From Lichenicola cladoniae (lineage in GTDB: Bacteria; Pseudomonadota; Alphaproteobacteria; Acetobacterales; Acetobacteraceae): 64,000 nucleotides of DNA. Position numbers and translations under genes: made by a program. The notes below the pieces were generated by a model. It ran no database searches. It worked only from the letters and a program-made list of their open reading frames with translations, and was not told where the DNA came from. This document shows, one piece after another, positions 1 through 8,281 of this stretch. The first letter of the stretch is position 1. Every line of letters begins with the position of its first letter. The stretch is from NCBI RefSeq assembly GCF_013201075.1, contig NZ_CP053710.1, forward strand, positions 124,001 to 188,000, given 5' to 3'.

Positions 1-900
1 CTGCAGCACCCCGTTGAACCCGAGCAGATGCTCGGCGACATGGCGGCCTTTGCGATCCTCGGCAAACAGGTAGACCACGGCAGGCGGCGCCGGGCCCTGC
101 CAGGGTCGATCGTCCGTGGCATATGACCAGAGCCGGGCGATCCGTGTCCGGGTCCGGTTACGATCCAGCACCGGCAGCGGCGTATCGTCGCAGAACACCT
201 TCGGCGCAGCGAGCACTGTGGCGACCAGCAACTCGTGCAGCGGCTTGAGCCACCAGGCCGCGCGGCTCACCCAATGCACCAGCGTCGAGCGATCCAATTT
301 GATGCCATGCCCGGCCAGCATCTGGGTCTGCCGATACAGTGGCAAATGCCAGGCAAACTTGGAGACCACGATGTGCGCCAGCAGGGCCGTGGTCGGCAGT
401 CCGCCATCAAGTGGGCGTGGCGGTGCGCTGGCTTGCACGATGGCTCCGGCGCAAGCCCGGCAGCCATAACGTGGCCTGCGGATCCTGCGGACGCGGATCA
501 GCGCCGGAACGATATCGAGCATCTCGCTGATATCCTCCCCGACCAGGTGAAGTTTGCCCTGACAACATGGACACGCCGTGACCGTCGGCTCGATGATGAT
601 CTCGTCGCGCGGCAGATGAGTAGGCAGGTGGCCGATATTGCGTGTGGACCTGGGCCGTGTCCACTGATCCAGACTCCGCGGCTGGATCAGCTTTGGCAGC
701 TCGACCGGGGCCGTGGAGAGATCACCTAGACCCAGCAATAGCTGATCAGATACCGGTTCCAGCTTCTCTGACCGCGCACCATACAGCGCACGCTTGAGCG
801 TCTCGACCAGCGCGCGCAGGCTGGTATTCTCCTCGCGCAGTCCCGTCACCAGCGCGATCAGCGCATCAGGTTCTCGTGTCAGGGTTTCAGCAGCGGGCAC
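1..900 (-). CDS. tnpC: IS66 transposase TnpC (partial)
   Basis: Catalytic DDE transposase of IS66, open from a GTG at 900 to the window edge (300 codons; the C-terminal part is outside). Visible parts are an N-terminal coiled coil (ENTSLRALVETLKRALYG), a zinc-binding segment (TACPCCQGKLHLVGED, then RRPRYGCRACAGAIVQ), and the start of the catalytic domain with the first acidic residues in VFCDDTPLPVLD. The GTG start is inferred because no ATG lies at the expected N-terminus; it is 42 bases beyond the end of tnpB. The frame has no interruption within the window. Family assignment is firm; functionality cannot be judged from a partial gene. Confidence 0.88.
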   Translation of the reverse strand, partial: MPAAETLTREPDALIALVTGLREENTSLRALVETLKRALYGARSEKLEPVSDQLLLGLGDLSTAPVELPKLIQPRSLDQWTRPRSTRNIGHLPTHLPRDEIIIEPTVTACPCCQGKLHLVGEDISEMLDIVPALIRVRRIRRPRYGCRACAGAIVQASAPPRPLDGGLPTTALLAHIVVSKFAWHLPLYRQTQMLAGHGIKLDRSTLVHWVSRAAWWLKPLHELLVATVLAAPKVFCDDTPLPVLDRNRTRTRIARLWSYATDDRPWQGPAPPAVVYLFAEDRKGRHVAEHLLGFNGVLQ

Positions 901-942
901 GCCTGCAGCGTACCAAACTTATACGCCATTTCGCGAGAACGA

Positions 943-1314
943 TCATGCACTGGCCTGCAGATTTTCCATCGTCGCCGCTGGGCGCATGGCAATTTCTGTC
1001 CAGTCCAACCCGGCGAACAGCATGCTGAGCTGACCCGTGCTCAAGGTGATGGATCCGTCGCGAACCGGAGGCCAGGTGAAGTTCTTGGCCTCGAGGCGCT
1101 TGGTCACCAGACACAGGCCCGAGCCATCCCAGATCAGCAGCTTGATCCGGTCCGCACGCTTGGCCCGGAACACGAAAATATCGCCCGCAAACGCATCCAT
1201 TGCCAGCGCCTGGGTCACCAGCACCGCCAGGCCGTCCATGCCCTTGCGGAAATCTACCGGTTTGGCAGCAACCACGATCCGCAACCCCGGACGGGTTGGA
1301 ATGCCCAGGATCAA
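943..1314 (-). CDS. tnpB: IS66 Orf2 accessory protein TnpB
   Basis: 123-residue IS66 Orf2 protein, needed for IS66 transposition although its biochemical role is not established. The family signature is clear: PVDFRKGMDGLAVLV near the N-terminus, then DIFVFRAKRADRIKLLIWDG and a C-terminal region after LCLVTKRLE. Length matches the family (about 115-125 residues). Its ATG overlaps the stop of tnpA by 4 bases, which implies translational coupling within the tnpA-tnpB-tnpC operon. The gene appears intact. Confidence 0.92.
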   Translation of the reverse strand: MILGIPTRPGLRIVVAAKPVDFRKGMDGLAVLVTQALAMDAFAGDIFVFRAKRADRIKLLIWDGSGLCLVTKRLEAKNFTWPPVRDGSITLSTGQLSMLFAGLDWTEIAMRPAATMENLQASA

Positions 1315-1778
1315 CGGATCTGGCCGATGATGGTCAGGACCTGGCGTAACGCCTCGAAATCAACGGCGCCGCGGACCCGCACACGTGCTCGACCGATCTC
1401 GACCTCGATCCATCCTGGCGGATCGGACGGCGCCGAGGCCGCCGACCTGGTCGCTGATACAGGCGATACAGGTGCTGCGGGGTCGTCGCAGCGAACAGGA
1501 ACGAACGTCGTCCCAACCTGCCCAGGCGATTGGTGCATGGCTTGCCGCCGCCACGTCTGCAGCAATCCCCGGTTCAGATCGTGACGTCGTGCAACCTCCG
1601 AGACCTGCGCACCAGGCGTCAGGCTCTCCATCAGGATCTGGGCTTTCTCCGCCGCTGTCCAACGCCGACGGCGAACAGTGCCGGTGATGACCTCGATCCG
1701 ACGATAGACATCTCCCTGATGCCTGCTCTGATCACTGCCTTGATGCCTGTCACTATCCAACGAATTGCCCGCCCTCAT
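1311..1778 (-). CDS. tnpA: IS66 Orf1 protein TnpA
   Basis: First gene of the IS66 operon, 155 residues as drawn. The core is an N-terminal helix-turn-helix of the IS3/IS911/IS66 OrfA type (RRRWTAAEKAQILMESLTPG, then VSEVARRHDLNRGLLQTWRR), followed by a variable linker and a C-terminal segment (WIEVEIGRARVRVRGAVDFE) usual for IS66 TnpA. It probably recognises the IS ends. The first 30 or so residues are not conserved, so the true start may be a later codon. It overlaps tnpB by 4 bases. Confidence 0.88.
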   Translation of the reverse strand: MRAGNSLDSDRHQGSDQSRHQGDVYRRIEVITGTVRRRRWTAAEKAQILMESLTPGAQVSEVARRHDLNRGLLQTWRRQAMHQSPGQVGTTFVPVRCDDPAAPVSPVSATRSAASAPSDPPGWIEVEIGRARVRVRGAVDFEALRQVLTIIGQIR

Positions 1779-1854
1779 GCCAGGACAGTGTCACTCATCT
1801 CAATGTCATACCGCGAGGTGGGGTCCTCGCATCGGTTACGCAACAGGAGTGGTT

Positions 1855-2319
1855 ATGCAGATCTCCGAGGTCACGGATCATTCGAATGCCCAGACCCGGC
1901 CGCAGGGCAAAGTGCGTCTTCCCCGTAAGCTCGGGACGATCCCGGTGACGGTACGGCTGGATCCACCCCGCTACGACCGGTTAAAACGGCTGGTGCTGCG
2001 CTATACGACAACCGGACAGCACATCATCCAGACAGCGCTTGAGCGCAGCATGGTGACCCTGGAACGGGAGCAGACGCTCAGGGTCGAGATCGCCGGGCAG
2101 AGCATGCTGTTCGAGCCAGCGGTCGACAGCCAAGCCAGCATCGTCCGTAAGCCGCGACAGGACAGCTTCGCCTTCGTGCGACCGGAACCGACGGTGGCAC
2201 TGACCTACCGGGCGAGCGTGCCGATGCATCGCTGGCTGCACCAGCGATCGGTCGAAACCGGCCAGACCATCCAGGAGATCATCAATGATGCGATGAAGGC
2301 AGCCAGAGGCGAGGGCTAG
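1855..2319 (+). CDS. Tandem ribbon-helix-helix protein, possible plasmid partition/regulatory factor
   Basis: 154-residue protein starting at ATG 1855, chosen because AGGAG (1844-1848) lies seven bases upstream; the frame is open further upstream only through IS66 sequence. Two segments look like ribbon-helix-helix DNA-binding units: VTVRLDPPRYDRLKRLVLR followed by TGQHIIQTALERSM in the N-terminal half, and ALTYRASVPMHRWLHQRS followed by TGQTIQEIINDAMKAA at the C-terminus. Such proteins are often found beside parA on alphaproteobacterial plasmids, acting as centromere-binding partners or autorepressors. No parA is visible because IS66 occupies the upstream side. The fold is inferred from pattern, not from a search. 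Confidence 0.55.
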   Translation: MQISEVTDHSNAQTRPQGKVRLPRKLGTIPVTVRLDPPRYDRLKRLVLRYTTTGQHIIQTALERSMVTLEREQTLRVEIAGQSMLFEPAVDSQASIVRKPRQDSFAFVRPEPTVALTYRASVPMHRWLHQRSVETGQTIQEIINDAMKAARGEG

Positions 2320-2505
2320 CTTTCATGTGCAGGCAGCTTGTCAAAATACCGAACTTTAATTCCCTTGAGGCAACGCTCCACCCGTCATTGAAAGTCTGCC
2401 TAAAGCATCAGGCTCGCGGATAACGGCGAGAACTGCTGCTGCAGTATCGTCACAGTCAGTAGGGTCGAGCCCCCCTGATTGTCATCGTGGAGATGAAAAT
2501 CTCCT
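2320..2505. other. Intergenic region without a recognised gene
   Basis: Short stretch between the ribbon-helix-helix gene and the IS3 relic. I see no conserved reading frame, clear terminator or repeat. Confidence 0.4.
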
Positions 2506-2822
2506 TCACGCTGGAGCTGCTGTTGCAGGCCAAAGACCGTTTGGCGCAGTCAGGTCGGGATCGGCAGTGTAGCGCACAGTTTTCGGTTGCCTACGCCACG
2601 CATAGCAGCCGCTGGCACTCACATACAGCGCTGTGCATATGAGATAAATCGGGTAGACCTGCCGGTTATCCCCAATGAAGCAGAACCTCCTCTCGCTGGG
2701 ATCGAGCTTGTACCGCTGGCTCATTTAAGAGCGTTGCGTTTCATCAGCGCGTTCTTAAGCTCATGGGGAAGCCGACGGATATCCAGCTGATCGGCAGACG
2801 TTATGAACTCGGAAGATGCCAT
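2506..2822 (-). pseudogene. IS3-family orfA tail and orfB head (relic)
   Basis: Two short frames overlap by ATGA at 2721-2724, the usual arrangement of IS3 orfA/orfB. The upstream piece (2822 to 2721) ends with DIRRLPHELKNALMKRNALK, resembling the leucine-zipper tail of OrfA. The downstream piece starts MSQRYKLD and contains YPIYLICTALYVSASGCYAW, which matches the start of IS3 OrfB (normally YPVR-CRVLGVSxSGYYAW). Both are much shorter than functional genes and no DDE domain remains. This is a degenerate remnant. Confidence 0.65.
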
Positions 2823-3240
2823 AGTGAACCCGAATGATATATTTACGAATCTATCTTAAGGCCCCCAAAACCTGCAATATCAATGATTAAGAAGCAAACC
2901 GGCCTCGACTTCGACTAGCGGAAGTCAAGTTGACGCCGTCAACCAAACCCTCTTCCGTTCGAAGTCGTATGTCAACAAACGGCGCATTCTGCCCGTCATT
3001 ATCACACCATGCACTTTCAGAAAGGAATTTGAGACCTTCAATAAAGTTCAGAAAGATCATTTCAGAGAGAATAGTTTTCTGCATCTTAGGCGCTAGTGTT
3101 GTTGACTATCCTCGCTAGCTCGCTTTCGCAACGCCGTCTGGCATCATGGGTCAAGCGGTTCCATGATTTGATCCCGCCCTCTTGAACGTCGCCCGCCGCA
3201 CCCACAGTTCGATATTTATTGAAACAGAAGGATGATCCCC
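2823..3240. other. Gene-poor stretch upstream of the SDR gene
   Basis: About 400 bases of lower GC content than the neighbours. Short open frames exist on both strands (for example 2887-3084 minus) but none has a recognisable family or ribosome binding site. The promoter of the SDR gene presumably lies here; I could not single out convincing -35/-10 boxes. Confidence 0.35.
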
Positions 3241-3990
3241 ATGGCACAGCTCTCGGGCAAGGTTGCGCTAGTCACCGGCGCGTCAAAGGGTATCGGCGCC
3301 GCCATAGCAGAGGCGCTTGCCGCCGCCGGTGCCGCGGTTGCAGTGAACTACTCTTCAAGCCGCGAGGGCGCTGAAGCAGTCGTTGCGCGCATTGAGGAGG
3401 CGGGCGGTCGCGCGGTTGCCGTCGGCGGTGACGTCGGAAAGCCGGGCGAAGCAAAGCGCCTTGTGTCTGAGGCGGCGTTGGCATTTGGCGGTCCAGTCAC
3501 CGTCCTGGTGAACAATGCCGGGGTATACAAGATGGCACCGCTCGCCGAGATTGCCGAGGAGGAGTATCGGCGCCACTTCGACACCAACGTCTGGGGCCTG
3601 CTCGCTGCCAGCCAAGCTGTTGCAGCGCAGATCGACGGGCAAGCTGGAAGCATCATCAACATTTCTTCGGTGGTCGCCCGCGGCACTTTCCCCGGCACGG
3701 CAGTGTATGCCGGGACTAAAGGCGCGGTGAATACGATCAGTGGCGTGCTCGCAAAGGAGCTTGGCCCCCAGGGCATACGGGTGAACTCGCTCAGCCCTGG
3801 CCTAGTCGCCACCGAAGGCACTCGCACCGCCGGCATTATTGGCAGCGAAATGGAGCAGGGGGTCGTGGCTACCACGCCGCTTGGCCGTGTCGGCCAACCG
3901 GATGACATCGCCGCGGTTGCGGTATTCCTCGCGTCCGCCGAAGCACGCTGGGTGACCGGGCAAATCATTGAGGCATCCGGCGGCGCCTAA
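3241..3990 (+). CDS. Short-chain dehydrogenase/reductase
   Basis: Complete 249-residue classical SDR. The Rossmann motif TGASKGIG is at residues 12-19, NNAG at 91-94, the catalytic Ser at 142/143, and the Tyr-x3-Lys pair at Y156/K160; a PG motif follows at 187. The segment after the second strand (NYSSSR) suggests NADP(H) preference, which is an inference. Members catalyse NAD(P)-dependent oxidation or reduction of alcohols, sugars or ketones in the cytoplasm; the substrate cannot be read from sequence. Start 3241 is preferred over the ATG at 3232 because AAGGA at 3227-3231 is correctly spaced only for 3241. A LysR-type regulator fragment lies downstream, so a former regulator-enzyme pair is possible. 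Confidence 0.9.
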   Translation: MAQLSGKVALVTGASKGIGAAIAEALAAAGAAVAVNYSSSREGAEAVVARIEEAGGRAVAVGGDVGKPGEAKRLVSEAALAFGGPVTVLVNNAGVYKMAPLAEIAEEEYRRHFDTNVWGLLAASQAVAAQIDGQAGSIINISSVVARGTFPGTAVYAGTKGAVNTISGVLAKELGPQGIRVNSLSPGLVATEGTRTAGIIGSEMEQGVVATTPLGRVGQPDDIAAVAVFLASAEARWVTGQIIEASGGA

Positions 3991-4236
3991 TCTGTCTACA
4001 CGCGGCGGCGAGATCCGCCGCCGCCTTCACTGCATCGGCAGCAGCTTAACGGGCTAAACGATTCAGCACAATCCTCGGTGCCTACACATGTAAGACTGTT
4101 GGCCATGTCTGAGGCGACGGAATGGTTTATGTGGTTGGTTCCGAGATGTGGTGAGGCCGATTAAATCCGAACATCTCAGGCTTTGTTGTTCATGCCCGGT
4201 AGACAGCCTCGGAAAGTGTTCTCCAGCAAAGAGCTT
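3991..4236. other. Intergenic region with an IS110 terminus relic
   Basis: Non-coding. It opens with a GC-rich inverted sequence just after the SDR stop (CGCGGCGGCGAGATCCGCCG, 4001-4020), which could act as a transcription terminator. The middle carries the IS110-like relic annotated separately. Confidence 0.4.
4050..4145 (-). mobile_element. Relic of an IS110-type left end
   Basis: Read on the minus strand this stretch aligns imperfectly with the left end of the intact IS110 element at 6740. Blocks such as AACGATTCAGCACAATCCTC versus AACGATCCAGCACAACCCTC, and TGTCTGAGGCGA versus TGTCTCAGGCGA, are in the same order and orientation. No transposase sequence is attached. It is probably the terminus left by a related, diverged element. 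Confidence 0.5.
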
Positions 4237-4459
4237 TCAGATGCTGGCCAGCAGTTTACAACGCAGCGCTCGTAGGGGTGCCCAGTTTCTATCGCGCGAG
4301 CGATACACAAGGTAGTAGGCAAACTTGCTCACTACCTTTGAGGCTTGGAAAGCCGGAACAAGGCGGCCTGACGCGTATAAGCCTCAACCAGCGCCTGTAC
4401 GCCGATTGAAACGCCCATTCCAGCCGCAGCCGCCTCAAAAACGATCTGGGCATTGTCAT
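4237..4459 (-). pseudogene. LysR-type regulator, C-terminal fragment
   Basis: Reading leftward from the IS5 boundary, DNAQIVFEAAAAGMGVSIGV is the usual substrate-binding-domain stretch of LysR-type regulators (AAxAGxGV). A frameshift near the segment LSKPQR then leads to FAYYLVYRSRDRNWAPLRAL, which matches the typical YYLVxPxxR C-terminal part. The gene is cut at 4459/4460 by the IS5 element and its N-terminal helix-turn-helix is absent from the window. Non-functional. It may once have controlled the SDR gene. Confidence 0.6.
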
Positions 4460-5546
4460 GGCGTTGGTGCATGGACCGGTCGGCTGACGCGGCTCTCCTG
4501 GCCTGATAGAGGTCTGGGATGCCCTTCAAGCACAACGCGTTCCGCCGCCACCACATCCCGAAGGCCCGTCGCCGGGTCATGAACTGGGCAGCCTATGAGG
4601 CTGGTCTGCGGCAACGTGGTGATTTGACGTTGTGGCTGGACACGGCGGCCTTGTCTGGATGGCATGCCCCGCGCCGGACGACACCAGGCGGTCAACCGGT
4701 CTATGCCGAGGTGGCGATCGAGCTGGTGCTGACCCTGCGATTGGTCTTCCATCTGGCTCTACGCCAGGCAGAAGGTTTCGCGCGCTCGGTTCTGCGCCTG
4801 CTCGGACTGGATCTTTGCGTGCCTGATCATTCGACCTTGAGCCGTCGGGGGCGCGCCTTTGCCGGACGTCAACCGCGTGCCGCCCGGCGTGACGAGCCCG
4901 TTCATGTCGTGTTGGACAGCACGGGCCTGCAGGTCTTCGGGCAGGGCGAGTGGGATGCCGAGAAGCATGGCTGCACACCCAGGCAATGGCGAAAGCTGCA
5001 TCTGGCCGTCAATGCCGAGACTGGCGAAATCGTGGCGCACAACCTGACGGACAAGGATACCGGCGACATATCAGAAGTCGCGGGGCTGCTGGCAACGGTG
5101 GAGGGGAAGATCGCCAGCGTGATCGCCGACGGCGCCTATGATGGCACGTCCGTGTATGACGCTGCTGCTGCACGCCAGCATAACCCGCCACCTCATATCG
5201 TCATCCCGCCAAGAGCATCTTCGGTCATCAAAGCTGACGCCGACACCGAGACCGTTCGCAATCGTCATGTCCGGGACATTACCGAGAAGGGACGCATGGC
5301 CTGGCAGAAAGCCAATGGTTACGGCAGACGCAGCATCGTGGAGACGACGATCGGTCGTTACAAACACATCATCGGTCCGAAGCTCAGAGCGCGGTCGACC
5401 GCCGGTCAGAACGCTGAGGTTGCCATCGCCATCTGTGCCCTCAACCAAATGATCCGGATCGCCAAGCCCATCTCCGTTCCCACCGTCTGAAGCGATCACC
5501 GGGTAGGGCAAGCTCTTGCCTCCCGCCCGGTCCACGCAACAACGCC
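4460..5546 (+). mobile_element. IS5-family (IS903-type) element, copy 1
   Basis: Terminal inverted repeats begin GGCGTTGGTGCATGGACCGG at the left and, on the complementary strand, GGCGTTGTTGCGTGGACCGG at the right; the element is 1087 bp with one transposase gene. The nine bases flanking each end (CATTGTCAT and TCGTAGGCC) differ, so there is no target duplication. The right flank is itself a broken copy of the same IS, which suggests rearrangement after insertion. Related copies lie at 13565, 60377 and 62426, with relics at 14796 and 23094. Confidence 0.85.
4519..5490 (+). CDS. IS5-family (IS903-type) DDE transposase
   Basis: Complete 323-residue transposase starting MPFKHNAFRRHHIPK. The N-terminal motif NWAAYEAGLRQRGDLTLWL is characteristic of the IS903 branch of IS5. 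Catalytic segments are VHVVLDSTGLQVFG (first Asp), VIADGAYDGTSVYD (second Asp) and YGRRSIVETTIGRYKHIIG (Glu in the R-x-I-V-E context). The frame is uninterrupted, making this the best-preserved copy in the window and a possible source of the others. Confidence 0.92.
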   Translation: MPFKHNAFRRHHIPKARRRVMNWAAYEAGLRQRGDLTLWLDTAALSGWHAPRRTTPGGQPVYAEVAIELVLTLRLVFHLALRQAEGFARSVLRLLGLDLCVPDHSTLSRRGRAFAGRQPRAARRDEPVHVVLDSTGLQVFGQGEWDAEKHGCTPRQWRKLHLAVNAETGEIVAHNLTDKDTGDISEVAGLLATVEGKIASVIADGAYDGTSVYDAAAARQHNPPPHIVIPPRASSVIKADADTETVRNRHVRDITEKGRMAWQKANGYGRRSIVETTIGRYKHIIGPKLRARSTAGQNAEVAIAICALNQMIRIAKPISVPTV

Positions 5547-5685
5547 TCGTAGGCCGGCGAGTTCATGACCCGGCAACAGGCCTTCGGGATGTGGTGGCGG
5601 CGGGCCGCGTTGTGCTTGAAGGGCATCCCAGCCATCTACTAGCTCACGAAAGTCGCGTCAGCCGGATGGTCCATGCACCAATGCC
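5547..5685 (-). mobile_element. IS5 (IS903-type) 5'-end fragment
   Basis: Inverted fragment abutting copy 1. Read leftward from 5685 it has the IS end GGCATTGGTGCATGGACC and then the first transposase codons (MPFKHNAARRHHIPK, then VMNSPAYEA) before being cut at the copy-1 boundary. It explains the missing target duplication of copy 1. Confidence 0.75.
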
Positions 5686-6735
5686 CCATGCTCAAGCATG
5701 CCGCAGTCGCCAGTTCACAATAGCCTTTAAACAGCTCGTGCGGCTCGACTGCCGGCAACCATCCCCGATTGGAGCGCACAATGTAGGTCAGCTGGATAGG
5801 CAAAGATCAATTGGTCGGCATTGCCTGAGGTCTTGATCGCCGCATCAAAGCCGACCAAAAAGGCCATTTCCTCGCGTTCTGAAATATAAACAGGTGACGG
5901 CGAGACTTTGACAACCCAGTTGATCCAGACGCGAACCGCCAGACCGTGCATCCAAGTGACGGACTGAAGGATTAGAGGAGTTTTGGTAGCCCGGGATGTT
6001 TTCATAAAGCTATTCTCTGATCGAGGGAATTCTACGTACTATTATTAGCTGCCTTCAAAATATAAAAGGAGTGACTTCAACCATATTGCGATGCTCCCGC
6101 TTCGATTCACTTTTCACTAGCGTTCTTTGGTCACGGCATTGATACTTCAACGCACTTCAGCTTGTCGGCGCGCTTCCAGCATTCGGCAGCGACAGTTCCA
6201 TTGCTGGTGCCGGTAATCATGAAATATTGCAAGAATCGGCGCATCGCATCAATACCTCCTGTTTTCCTGATCTAAGTCCTACGCGCTGAGCTTTGTGTTT
6301 GGTCAAGTTGAGAGTTTTTAGGCTGGATTAGACATCCTCAGATGACTCAAACCTTTAGGCTTTTTGTTGATGATTCTGCTAGCACTCAAATAGTAAGGGC
6401 GCGCCGCTCAGCATCGGCCCTGGAGATCAACACAGGCTTTCGGCCTTATACACATGTCGTTTTAAACTCCGCGGCGACTGGACCTTCCGATGTGGAACAC
6501 GACATATGCATCAGCGGTCAAGTTGTTAATTCCCAATCTTCAAGGTGTTTGCCAAGGCTGCGTTTGCCTATACGTCCAGCAATCCTTATCAGGATGCTTA
6601 CAATAGTCATTCTCGTCCGTTACTTGCGTTAGGATCACTCAGAATTCTCTTGTATATCATGCTATGCTTTATAACGACAGACCGGCCAGCCTATAGTTTT
6701 AACCTAATACTCAGACGTTTAAATAGAGCCAGAGG
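5686..6735. other. AT-richer gene-poor kilobase
   Basis: Lower GC than the surroundings. Open frames at 5727-6005 (minus, 92 codons) and 6342-6632 (plus, 96 codons) have no recognisable domain, and I saw no clear ribosome binding site for either. The minus frame contains PVYISEREEMAFLVGFDAAI, which could be a remnant of a real protein, but I cannot assign it. I do not call a gene here. Confidence 0.4.
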
Positions 6736-6844
6736 CTAGACCACATGTTCGCCTGAGACAGGGCGACCCGTTTCACAATATGCAGGTTGTCGAGGGTTGT
6801 GCTGGATCGTTCAGCGCAGAGCCTCATGCGTAGGGAGACGGGTC

Positions 6845-7954
6845 TTGGAAAAGCTTATCACCTACGTCGGGCTTGATGTTCACAAAGAGACAATCGCCGT
6901 GGCGCTTGCAGACGAGGGCAAGCGGGGAGATGTGCGTGAGCATGGCACGATCGCCAACACCGCTGCTGCTCTGACAAAATTGGTGAACAAGCTTGCAAAA
7001 GATGGTCGTGAGCTGAAGTTCTGCTACGAGGCCGGGCCATGCGGTTACGGTATCCAGCGTCAGCTGAGTGTGGCCGGGCACGAATGTATTGTCGTTGCAC
7101 CCTCGCTGATCCCGATCAAGGCAGGCGACCGGATCAAGACGGACCGGCGGGACGCGATCAACCTCGCCAAGTTGCACCGGGCTGGCGAGTTGACGCCGGT
7201 CTGGATCCCCGATCAGGCGCACGAAGCTGTCCGCGATCTCGTGCGTGCCCGTTTGGCGGCTGTGCGCAGCTTACGCCAGGCTCGTCAGCAGTTGTCCGGG
7301 TTTCTGCTACGGCACAGCCTGCATTATAGCCGCCCGGCCTGGACGCTGATGCACAGACGCTGGCTGGCGGAGCTGCGTTTCAAACAACCCGTGCATTATC
7401 TGGTCCTGGAAGATTGTCTTGCCGTCATCGAAGCAGCGACGGCACGGCGAGATCGTCTCGAGGCTCACATTCGGGCGGCATTGGCGGACTGGTCGCTCGG
7501 CCCGGTCGTGCGCGCCTTGCAGGCTCTGCGTGGCGTCGCCCTGGTGGCAGCGGCAACCTTGGTGGCCGAGCTTGGCGACATGACGCGCTTTACCAACCCG
7601 CGCCAGCTCATGGCCTACCTGGGTCTGGTGCCATCGGAACATTCGAGCGGCGGCAAACGGCGCCAGGGAGGGATAACCAAAGCGGGCAACGGTGCAGCAC
7701 GACGGATGCTGATCGAGGCTGCATGGACCTACCGGTTCCCGGCCCGGATCAGCCGGGATCTGCTGTTGCGGCAGGAAGGCGTGTCCGGGCCCATCCGCGA
7801 AACGGCGTGGAAGGCCCAGACCCGACTATGCGGGCGCTATCGCAAACTCTCTCATACCGGCAAGTCGGCAAAGATCGTGACCACGGCAATCGCACGTGAA
7901 TTGAGTGGTTTTGTTTGGGCGATTGCCAAGCATGTCGAGGCTGCCGCCGCCTGA
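6845..7954 (+). CDS. IS110-family DEDD transposase
   Basis: 369 residues from TTG 6845, chosen because GGGAGACGGG precedes it and the family N-terminus (YVGLDVHKETIAVAL) follows at once; an upstream ATG at 6797 in the same frame is possible but adds unconserved residues. The N-terminal RuvC-like domain carries the acidic residues in GLDVHKE, CYEAGPCGYG and KTDRRDA. The C-terminal Transposase_20 domain contains ALRGVALVAAATLVAELGD, then LMAYLGLVPSEHSSGG with the Ser nucleophile region and GNGAARRMLIEAAW. IS110 enzymes recombine through a circular intermediate guided by an element-encoded RNA. The gene appears intact. Confidence 0.93.
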   Translation: MEKLITYVGLDVHKETIAVALADEGKRGDVREHGTIANTAAALTKLVNKLAKDGRELKFCYEAGPCGYGIQRQLSVAGHECIVVAPSLIPIKAGDRIKTDRRDAINLAKLHRAGELTPVWIPDQAHEAVRDLVRARLAAVRSLRQARQQLSGFLLRHSLHYSRPAWTLMHRRWLAELRFKQPVHYLVLEDCLAVIEAATARRDRLEAHIRAALADWSLGPVVRALQALRGVALVAAATLVAELGDMTRFTNPRQLMAYLGLVPSEHSSGGKRRQGGITKAGNGAARRMLIEAAWTYRFPARISRDLLLRQEGVSGPIRETAWKAQTRLCGRYRKLSHTGKSAKIVTTAIARELSGFVWAIAKHVEAAAA

Positions 7955-8281
7955 TCTGTTTTATCTGATTGAACACGACGGTAAGGAGAACAGCAGCACC
8001 TCGATGCATCCAAAGCTGGGCAGGGCTGGAGGCACGGTCACGGCCAGGAGAACCCTCGGAAACATCTACAGCCGGATTTTTGTCCGACGCTGGTTTTCTA
8101 GACAGAGGACGCTCCGCGACGTATCCCCGGTCCGGCGGTAACCAACCCGCGTATCAGAGCATGATCAACCGTCGTTTCATGATCGTGCCTCCTGCCTTAC
8201 CCAGCTGCGGCTATGCTGAACAGCCTGTCATACGGGCGCAGATTCACCATGCCTGCAGCTTGAAGTGGCGAACATTAGAGG
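7955..8281 (+). ncRNA. Candidate bridge/seek RNA region of the IS110 element
   Basis: IS110-family elements of the IS1111 branch carry their guide RNA in the non-coding DNA downstream of the transposase. The 327 bp here are non-coding, present in both copies (mirror copy 9313-9639), and end at the element boundary. The RNA is inferred from family knowledge and position only; no RNA boundaries or guide loops could be fixed by eye. TTTTCTAGACAGAGG near 8094-8108 resembles the left-end junction CTAGACCAC and might be a donor-guide segment, which is weak evidence. Confidence 0.35.

Larger units (their letters stand above)
1..1839 (-). mobile_element. IS66-family element, cut by window edge
   Basis: Three genes in the IS66 order tnpA-tnpB-tnpC run leftward. 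The inferred outer end is at 1839: read on the minus strand it begins GTAACCGATGCGAGG, resembling the GTAA start of IS66 termini. The element continues beyond position 1, so the other end and the target duplication cannot be checked. It lies immediately upstream of the ribosome binding site of the gene at 1855, so it may have separated that gene from its promoter or partner. Confidence 0.85.
6740..8281 (+). mobile_element. IS110-family element, left copy (intact)
   Basis: About 1.54 kb, with the transposase gene preceded by roughly 100 bp and followed by 327 bp of non-coding DNA; the long downstream region is typical of the IS1111 branch. Its right end abuts the first base of the IS481 terminal repeat (TGTTTAGTCCCGGAG). 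Its left end follows a CTAG (6736-6739). An equal-length mirror copy starts at 9313. No obvious terminal inverted repeats, as expected for IS110. Confidence 0.8.

Noticed and set aside
5727-6005. 92-codon minus-strand frame as a gene
   Set aside because: No recognisable family, no ribosome binding site and located in an AT-rich gene-poor stretch. Possible remnant, but not supported.
7955-8281. Coding frames in the IS110 downstream region (111 and 78 codons)
   Set aside because: Low-complexity wrong-frame peptides with no family; present in both arms only because the DNA is duplicated.
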